A DNA stretch of 64,000 bases from Voacanga thouarsii (Eukaryota; Streptophyta; Magnoliopsida; Gentianales; Apocynaceae): NCBI GenBank assembly GCA_026120185.1, contig JANUWF010001819.1:1364001-1428000 (forward strand), written 5' to 3'. Both the position numbers and the translations under genes were made by a program. Below, piece after piece: positions 56,151 to 64,000 of this stretch. A model generated the notes under the pieces. That model did no database searches and was not told the DNA's origin. It saw only the letters and a program-made list of their open reading frames with translations. The first letter of the stretch is position 1. Every line of letters begins with the position of its first letter.

Positions 56151-56439
56151 TATATATTGTCTACAACATTAGTGCTACCGTTTTACAATGCACAAAATTA
56201 GTATTAAATTAAGGAAGATTAAAGGATTTAAAACAATAATACTGTTTGATGTGCAGTCATACATTGTTACAGTTACAATATATTGGACATTATTCTAAAA
56301 GATCCGCAATCTACATTTGAACCTGCTTTTGTACAAAGCAAAATAAGAAACGAGCAATCTTTTGCTATTCTGAAAATAGACATATATACAAACAAAAGTA
56401 ATAATATATCAGTTCTATTAGTAAAATATATATTTTTAT

Positions 56440-56703
56440 AGACATAAATCTTTAATATATCAGTTGCTACGGATTTACCACGATTCCCTCGCAATATTTC
56501 TCCCTAAAAGGTGTTACCAACTTAAACAATCTGTGGCAAATCCGTAACAAATTGTCACGAAAAAAAAGTTTCCTTACAAAAAATACTTAACGACGAAGGT
56601 ATTTGCCACGGACCAATTCTGTCGCAAATCCGTGACAAATTCCAGTTTAGCCACGAATTTGTCACTGATTTGTCTGTGACAAATTGACAGATTTCTGGTA
56701 GTG
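56440..56703 (-). mobile_element. End fragment of a CACTA element
   Basis: Reversed, the right edge reads CACTACCAGAAATCTGTC, a CACTA-type terminus, followed inward by repeated subterminal words such as GTGACAAATTCGTGGC and TTTGCGACAG. No matching left terminus is seen, so this is a truncated end. Confidence 0.6.
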
Positions 56704-56849
56704 TCTCTTCCCATGTGGAGAAAAAGAAAAAACAATATTAATCCACATATCTACGAAAAGGATGATGATGTAGTAATTCCTCCTAGTGTGGTTGTTGGTA
56801 ATAATTTATGTGAATTATGCGAAATATCTCACTACAAGAAAATAATCAT

Positions 56850-57740
56850 TTAGCGACGGTCAGTATGCCGTCACTAATTTACAAGCGTTTTGTGAGGGCA
56901 AGTAAAGGGAGGGATAATTTACCGATGAGTTGACCATCCGTAGCTATACCCTCTGAATTAGCGATGGCATTGCGAGGGCAACAATTTTGCGACGGTTTAA
57001 AGAAGGCAGATGACTCCGTTGCTAAATTCCGTAGCTAAACCGTCGCGGGTTGCTAGGATTTAGCTATGACCCTATAAATTGTTCTTATCAAATTTTTGTT
57101 GAAATATAAAATTAAGGATCCGTAGCTAAACCCTTTTTGATAGGGAGAATTTAGCTATGAAAAAAAACCCTCTCTAATTGCTAGGGTTTAACTACGGTTA
57201 TAGAAAATTTTTCAAAAAATTTTAGTGAAAAATGAAAATAAATTTTTATCGCTAAGCCCTCGCAACTAGCTAGACTTTAGCTACGGAGTTATAAATATTT
57301 CCATGATAAATGTCCAGATGTCGTAGCTAAACCATAGTAAATTGCTAGGGTTTAGCTATGACTTTATAAATTTTTAGTGAAAATGAAAACAAAAATGTCG
57401 TCGCAAAGCCCTTGCAACTATCTAGGGTTTAGATACGAATTTGTAAATTTTTCCGTCACCGAATTAAATGTCAAAATGCCATAGCTAAACCCTAGCAATT
57501 TGAGAGGTTTAGCTACGGCTTTATGAATTTTTACAATAAAAATTTGTGAAAAATGAAAACAAATATTCTGTTGCTAAGCCCTCTCAACTAGCTAGGGTTT
57601 AGCGACGGAGTTAATAATTTTTCACCAATCGAATATAAAGTAGTAGCTAAACCCTAGCGAATTGCTAGGGTTTAGCTATGGCTTTATAAATTTTTTCAAT
57701 TAATTTTACTAAAAAATGAAAACAATAATTTTTTCAATTA
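56850..57740 (+). repeat. CACTA left subterminal repeat array
   Basis: Variants of GCTAGGGTTTAGCTACGG and its reverse alternate at least six times, with AAAATGAAAACAA spacers. They form short palindromes of about 35-40 bp, as near 57648-57682 (GTAGCTAAACCCTAGCG facing TGCTAGGGTTTAGCTA). In the family such repeats bind the transposase. Confidence 0.85.
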
Positions 57741-57975
57741 AATTTTACTTCCAAATTTGTATCTAATTACATATTTAAAAATATTGTTCAATTTAGTCAT
57801 CATGTATCTATCTGGGTGTTTGATTGACAGATTCGGTCTAATTGGAGGCACAAGTGTCGAACTTACCTTTCGGACACCTTATCGATGGTTCGAAGGACAA
57901 TCCATGCTGGTTAGTGCCCTTCTTGGATCGACCCTCGTCATTGAGAGGCAATGAGGGAGCATTGGGGGCAGAGAG

Positions 57976-59795
57976 TGAAGGACGAAAATGACAAAAATTA
58001 TCAAACTGAAAGTATGCTTACAGAACGAAAAAATTTACCTCTGTGTTTGAATGACTTTATTGGTAGTGAAGAAGATGTCTGTATAAGGATATTTGAAGCT
58101 ATTGGATCACGTCCTTATAAACGTCGACTTCGTCTCATTCACGCGAAGCTTTTGAACTTCCGAAATGGTGCCCTTTCCTCTGCTGGTGAAAGTTTACAGA
58201 ATTAGGTTTGTTAAGCCTGTAAAAGCTTCTTCCTTTGCTTCTATAAAAAAAACTGTACAGACCTTCCCATTCAATTTCCTTTTGAGCTTGATTTCATGCA
58301 ATCATAGAGAGACTGAGACCAATAGCATGAAACAAAAAGCACTATACTTTCTGTTATCATTCACACAAAACAATACGAAATCCATCCCGTGCTGTTTTTT
58401 ATTTAATTAATTAAATTAATAATTAATTTTAATTTTATTTTACCATTGGTCTTATTCATTGGGGCAGATAAAATTATTTATTCTTGGGCTTGAACACCCA
58501 TAAATAATAAGTCTTCATTATTTATTTTCCGAGCTTCATTAAACAGCCCAATAAATAATTAACAAGTCCAAATAGACCAATATAAAATATTAAGCCTTTT
58601 ATCTAGTTTATATCTAGATTATTTTTCTAATTATTCAATTTAGGCCTTGGGCCCTGAATAATTAATTAACCAATTAAATTAGATAAAGTATATACTCTCT
58701 CTTGAACTTTTTATTTTATTCTAATCCATTAATAAATTAGACTACTTAAATAAAATAAAATAAAACTTATAATTATCAAGACTAATTCTTTAACCCAAAT
58801 CTGTCAGTATTTAAGGGCTATTCTGGGAACCAAAAGATGCATCGCCTTAGCTACTAAAATAACTAAAATACCCCTACTATATAAATAGCTATATTTTGCA
58901 TTTTAAATATTTTCTAATATCATCATAAGAAAATATTGACCCCAAAGATAATACTGCGTTAGCAAAGTCTTCGACCTACAGGTGTAATGACTAAAATACC
59001 CCTCTACGCATTGCCGTACATTTAGAGAGGAGGAGTGTACTAACACCTCTTTAATAGACATCTACCATCTTTAGACTTCTAGTCTAATGATCCACGACTC
59101 CTGGAATGTTTCCACTTTCTAAGGGACTTATCCTAAAACAAACATTCAAGTCATGTTCCCTAAGGCCCTGAATATTTAGATTGTTTAAATAATCACAAGG
59201 GGCGATATAGCGTAGAAGCTATCTTGTACAAGTCTGTCTTAACTAATTAGTCACATATACTCAATATACAAATATATCGGCTCTATGAAAGAACCTCAAT
59301 TACAGCATATCAAAGTATATGCTTCTAGCTTTGTCAGACCACCAGCTCATACTTAAACGGTAGAGTATTAGTCCATATTGTAGCAGTAATAGTTTGAGTT
59401 TCTTCTAAATAGTACTTTTAGAAACCACTATTACAGGTCATGTTCTACGTATTCGAAATACGCTCATGTTATGAAGTGAGTGGACTACTCACTCTAGTTA
59501 AAGGTAAGCCATTCTCCATTTAGAATTCATAACACAATAACCTAAACATGATAAGATTCACATCTCATCAATTGGTTAAAAACAAACATTTATGTGTTAA
59601 GTAACCCGTGATCCATATCTTATTATGAAAGACCACTATTTACATGGATCATTTACTTAAATACAATGGTTCTAAATGAAAATCATGCACAAATAAAATA
59701 TAAATTTACAAACAAATTTTGAGAATAAATTCTTTTATTAAGAAATTCGATAATTACATCAGATAAAATTAGTCTAGAGAGCATATATTCCAACA
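57976..59795 (-). mobile_element. Solo LTR in the CACTA element, family shared with 17529-19334
   Basis: Reversed, it begins TGTTGGAATATATGCTC and ends TCGTCCTTCA. It is flanked by a perfect GAGAG duplication (57971-57975, 59796-59800). It aligns in reverse with 17529-19334, for example the AAATACCCCT and CATTGCCGTACAT segments near 58996-59023. Length 1820 bp. Confidence 0.88.
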
Positions 59796-59800
59796 GAGAG

Positions 59801-60740
59801 GAGTTCCAGCAAATCTCGGCCACAACCAGGAGGAACAGGGGTCATTCCACGACCACGCATACTAGCGGGTCCATCTCCTTTATAGTCCACGAGGACTGTA
59901 TGATAATTTCTTTTCATTATTAAGATATTTCGTATACTTACTTTATTTTAATCTATTTTTAGTCTTTATTTTTATAAGTTATTATTGTAATTGCAACGGC
60001 AGCAGATGGACAATAACTTTAGCCATATTGAGATGTTTATGAGGCTGCATATATAGGTTCCAGAGTGGGAACAGACAGGGACAGTACGTCAACGAGCGTT
60101 CTTGCAAGATATTGGTAAATAAATTACAATTTTTTTATTTAAAGAATATTTTTTCTTGTTTTTTTATTTAATTAAATTTCATATTTCCCAAATAATTTCA
60201 GGAGCACGTGATGACTACCAAGGAGCGCTAGTCTCAAGCTTCTTCTAGTGGATCTATCAGTACTACCTCTCCTACCTTACTTGATGACTGAGTGCTATTC
60301 ATCCAAGCATTAGGCGGCTACAATAGAGGTTGCATATATGGCTTGGGGTCCGAGGCAGTATGAGCCAGGCAGGAGCTCCAGCAAGGTTTCCTGGCAGCCT
60401 CGCAGCCCTCCCCTCGTTCGGATATTGATCAGATTGTAGAGGACAGAGTGCAGGAGGGGGTTCGGGAGGTTACAGAGCGGCTGCAGCGACAATTTGATGG
60501 GAGGGTGGACTGGTTGAGAGACAAGATGTCATAGCGAGACATTATTTATGTTGGATGGATGGTGATATGTCAAAGAAGATGGGATTACCGCCACCACTAG
60601 TGCCACCGCTTGATGAGGAAGAGGCCGAGGATCTGCCTAATGACACCTTTGTTACGCCTCCAAATCCTCATCTATTCCTGTCTCGTCCTCGTTCTCCACC
60701 CCAACCTCCTTCGGCTGGCACTACTGCTCCTGTAGCTAGT
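59801..60740 (+). pseudogene. CACTA ORF remnant (plant En/Spm transposase-associated type)
   Basis: Broken frames on the plus strand read ALGGYNRGCIYGLGSEAV near 60307-60360, then SDIDQIVEDRVQEGVREV near 60423-60476 and TERLQRQFDGRVDWLRDKM. The GYKRGRIYGLGS-like block followed by a coiled-coil-like C-terminus is what I know from the plant transposase (Ptta/En/Spm) domain family. A proline-rich tail (LPPPLVPPLDEEEAEDLP) runs to a stop at 60743. Stops near 60360 and 60533 and the missing N-terminal part make it a remnant. Confidence 0.55.
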
Positions 60741-60954
60741 TGATATATTTTTTATATGTAATAATACATACTATATTTACATTTCACTATATATTTGTAA
60801 TAATAAATGCATTTCGTATTTATATATTTTTTAATATGTTTTGTTTGGACTTATTATTTTATGTTGTTGATTGCATGGGATTTTCAGGAAAAAAAAAGGG
60901 GTTAGATTTCAGGAAAAAAATTAAAAAATATTTAATTAAAAATTAAACTATCCG

Positions 60955-61480
60955 TCGCTAAATACCGTAGTCAAACCCTCGCAAATTAGCTACGGTTTTA
61001 CGATGGCTCGAAAATTAATTTTTATTAAATTAAAACAACCATCGCTAAATCCTCTCAAATTTGCTACGGTTTTGCGACGGTATGAAAAATAATTTTTATT
61101 AAATAAAAAATGCCATTATGAAACCCTCGCAAATTTATTACGATTTTGCGACAACTTGTGAATTTTTTTTTTTAAAATTTAAATTAGCCATTGCTAAATC
61201 GTCACAAATTTGCTATGGTTAGATCATTCCTAAAACTGAATAATTAAATATAGCCGTCGCTATTCTTTCAAAAATAACTTAAAATATTTTTCGTTGACTA
61301 CTTTTTCGGCGTAGTGATCGCCCTCGCAATGCCATCGCTAACAGATATGACTTTTTTGTGCCATTGTAAATTTATATTTAGCGACTAGCGTTTCAATTAC
61401 GGTAATCGCCAATCACTAATATTAGCGACGGCCAAGCGACAGCATTACAACGGATTTGACCGTCGCAAATCTCGCTGTCC
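60955..61480 (-). repeat. CACTA right subterminal repeat array
   Basis: Four or more variants of GCAAATTTGCTACGGTTTTGCGACGG-type text (seen as CTCGCAAATTAGCTACGG near 60978) are arranged with AT-rich spacers. They are related to the left array but with a different core. Confidence 0.8.
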
Positions 61481-61491
61481 TTGTAGTGTCT

Positions 61492-63017
61492 TTAACTGTG
61501 CATGCAGCCATTGAAAAAAAGGATATAATGAATCTGCAATGGGTTTTCTACATCTGGGCATTACTCATTCGTTGATCTTCTTTGTCTTAGCAGTCAAGAA
61601 CACATTTTTTGCTTGTCCCGCCCCGTTATAGACAATACTACGTTTCCTACGAACAGCTATATTTAGCATTAAGAGTTTTCTTTTCTAGAAATTCACTCTA
61701 TCAGCAAGCAGGATGGCTACTTCTACGATTTTTTTGCCCTTGATTTTTCTGGAATGGACGGCCTCGACCGTGAAATCAAGTTATTTTGTGAGTCACGAGA
61801 TTGGATAATAGAAATATGATACAAGGCTACTTTTGTAATTAAACTCGGTTCTAATTCATTTACCTCCAACTTTATCACATACTATCCTCAAATCCTAAAC
61901 GGATTTATAAGATTGGACTGACGTTTACCTCTCAAAATTTTTAAAAATTTATTTATTTTCTTTAAAAAATGAGTTTTTTTAAATATATAAATTTTATCTT
62001 TTACTTTTTCTTTTAAATTTGTTATATTATTTTCTACTGTTTTCTTGATTAAGACTTTGTTCCCTGTGTCCAAAGTCCTGTTTTTGTCCGTGTCAAATAT
62101 AAGCATTATGTATGATACCCTCTTTTAACAATTTAAAACAATCTTTTTTATGCATTTCTTGTGTGAAAGAGATAACGTGACTCTTTTTGAACAATATCAT
62201 TCCCGACTAGTACTCATTCTTGTGAGACTCAAGGCTCTAGCTAGAAGATAAAGAAAATCTGACGTGTTAATTTTACTTCTTCACCATGGCTATCTCTTTG
62301 CAAATCTATATTTGGAATCAATGGGATTAGGTAAGGAAAGGGAATTGGGGAAAAAGAATAGTCTTGAAGGAGAACAATGGATGATATATAATCTGAGAGA
62401 TGCGTTTGTTTGAGAGAGCAAAAGGTTTTCTATCAAGAGTGAGACTTGTGCTGGTAAACGTAGATTGGAAGTAATAATTTTAACTACATCCTAGAATTTT
62501 GAATAACAAACTTCGACTTTCGAAGTCGAATTATTGACAAAATGAACGTGAAGTCTACATCATAGAGGATTATTGATATTTATCATTGGAGATTTTCACC
62601 ATAGTAATATAATCTCTTACGTAAAAAAATCCTTGCTAGGTGGAAGGTACTTTTAAAAATTGTTTAAGGGAGAAGGTGAAATTGATCTAAGGTATAGTAT
62701 CAAGGTAAAAACTGAAAACATTATGAGATATGATTGTAAGTATTTAGTATTTTTACTTCTTCTGTTGGGATTTGAATGTCTGTTTTAATTTAAATTATAA
62801 TAAAAATGTAAATATTTAAATTCTAAAAAAGAAAATATAACATTTAAACATATTGTCATTTTGTAGTTACTTTTTAATATGATATCCTGAAAAATATTCA
62901 TCGCTTAATAACTTTGTGCATTCACTTCAATAACCTTTTTGGATGCTATGTCAGGACGAAATGGGCATCATTATTTATAAATTTTGGGAGTTATTATACA
63001 CGCTCCAATATTGCATA
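61492..63017. other. AT-rich stretch, no gene recognised
   Basis: No domain or repeat family is recognised. A short palindrome TTCGACTT-TCG-AAGTCGAA lies at 62512-62530. Confidence 0.45.
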
Positions 63018-63075
63018 CTATATCCTTTACCAAGCCCTATTTGCTTTCTTTACTCGCCCTAGGTAAAGGATATAG
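63018..63075. repeat. Perfect 14-bp inverted repeat with a 30-base loop
   Basis: CTATATCCTTTACC at 63018-63031 faces GGTAAAGGATATAG at 63062-63075. The loop is pyrimidine-rich. The function is unknown; it could be a MITE relic or a hairpin. Confidence 0.85.
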
Positions 63076-64000
63076 ATGCGACTTGTCTGTCTTGTCATAG
63101 TCGCTTTTCTTCTCTGTGATTGTGCATTTTCTGTGTTCTGAAGCATGCGAAAATGGGCTCTCTCTTCTCTGTAAAATCTCGCTTCGGGGGCATACAGAAA
63201 ATGACTGCAAATTCCGTAAGGAATAGCTCAAATTAACTCACTATATGTACAAACAAATTGTGTAGACACTAGACACCTTGCAGAAAGTGGCGCATCTCAA
63301 CATTGCATTTGGAGTCACACAAGTACTTGCGTTTATGCGGTTATTCAGTGATCATGATTGGAAAGGAAGAAAATTGAAAAGGTCTAAAATAAATAACATA
63401 TACTAATAAAAATTGTAATAAATGTTATTATTTGAAACGATATGTATATTATCAAAATCAATTACATAAAATTACAATACAAAATTTGTATAAAAGTTAT
63501 ATGATTCAAATATTTTGATATGAGATTGCACAAAAAAAAAAAAAAAAAAAACTAGATAACCACAAATTCTATTTTGCAAAAGCGCGCCAAACCACGTACA
63601 TTCACTTGGTACCAATTCCGTTTAGATCTTGAAAAATATGCAACCTTCTTTTAGAGGTTAATTCCTCTCATTTATGGTTGAGCTAGCTGGTCATCCACTT
63701 AGCAGAAATGAACTGTTCTTTCTAACGTAAAGTCATGATTACAAGTAAGAAAATACATGATATTAGTATTACTTCATCAGAACTCATAAGTTCGTTATGA
63801 TGTCTTCTTTTTTAAGGATTAGAAGTTGGTGCATGCCATGTCTTGTGGTAATAGTCAGTGTTTAACAACTATTTTGATGATCAGTTTCCCAGAGACAAAT
63901 AAAAATTTCTCAAAGACCAAATAATATGAATCTGTTTCGTCTGTCGACAGGTGTCTTGCGTAAGAATTGTGTCAGCTCAAACGACAGACATGCTTAGAAT
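63076..64000. other. Right flank, no gene recognised
   Basis: An A-run lies near 63531-63550. No coding frame, RNA gene or element terminus is supported. Confidence 0.45.

Larger units (their letters stand above)
56830..61488 (+). mobile_element. CACTA (En/Spm-like) transposon, non-autonomous, hit by a solo LTR
   Basis: The termini CACTACAAGAAAATAATC and (reversed right end) CACTACAAGGACAGCGAG match over the first nine bases. They are flanked by the 3-bp duplication TCT at 56827-56829 and 61489-61491. Both sides carry arrays of subterminal repeats. Without the solo LTR and its duplicated GAGAG the element is about 2.8 kb. No full transposase remains. Confidence 0.9.

Noticed and set aside
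57951..58205. 84-codon plus-strand frame in the CACTA element
   Set aside because: It crosses the solo LTR boundary at 57975/57976, so it is a chimera of CACTA and LTR sequence.

Overview
The window looks like AT-rich nuclear DNA of a eudicot plant. It carries Ty3/gypsy, Ty1/copia, hAT, Mutator (MULE), CACTA and Stowaway-type elements, a spliced plant-type gene for mitochondrial ATP synthase subunit O (OSCP), and a pentatricopeptide (PPR) fragment. I could not fix the species. No intact gene was recognised. Nearly all recognisable coding sequence is transposon-derived and broken, and the only clear cellular gene is itself a pseudogene.

Left third (1-17217): a TTF/MYM-type hAT transposon (675-16708, 8-bp target duplication ATGGTGGA) is split by a 12.1-kb Ty3/gypsy element of Athila/Tat type (3682-15817, 5-bp duplication GAAGG, primer-binding site matching tRNA-Asp). 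That element was hit twice more, by a solo LTR at 4622-6150 and a 3.4-kb solo LTR at 10401-13807, each with a matching 5-bp duplication.

Centre-left (17218-33096): a minus-strand Ty1/copia element (19344-33096) was hit in its 3' LTR by a second, inverted copy of the 3.4-kb solo LTR (19406-26382) and in its gag by a 1.3-kb solo LTR (31009-32314). The 19406-26382 solo LTR then underwent a compound rearrangement: an inverted copy of the junction region (21136-23549) was inserted and about 1.03 kb was directly duplicated on its two sides. Later, one solo LTR landed only in the left arm (17529-19334) and another only in the right arm (21370-23126). This gives a readable order of events.

Centre (33097-43279): small MITEs, an RNase H-like fragment, microsatellites, and the OSCP pseudogene (37189-41974). 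Its central exons are missing, and a foreign exon-like block with a tandemly duplicated exon lies in the gap.

Centre-right (43290-52671): a 9.4-kb MULE with 195-bp terminal inverted repeats and a near-perfect 10-bp target duplication. It holds a broken FAR1/FHY3-like transposase on the minus strand and, on the plus strand, a short ORF resembling the RNase H1 N-terminal hybrid-binding domain. It also carries a second, younger inverted-copy-plus-direct-duplication rearrangement of the same design as the one in the solo LTR. It sits in a PPR gene fragment.

Right (53270-64000): a Stowaway-like MITE, a 1.1-kb fold-back element built of four related units, a CACTA end fragment, and a CACTA element (56830-61488, duplication TCT) hit by a solo LTR (57976-59795, duplication GAGAG). 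The last 2.5 kb holds no recognisable gene.

Taken together this is a layered transposon nest with seven solo LTRs against two LTR elements that keep internal regions. The most unusual signal is the repeated occurrence of the same inverted-insertion/direct-duplication architecture in two unrelated elements.
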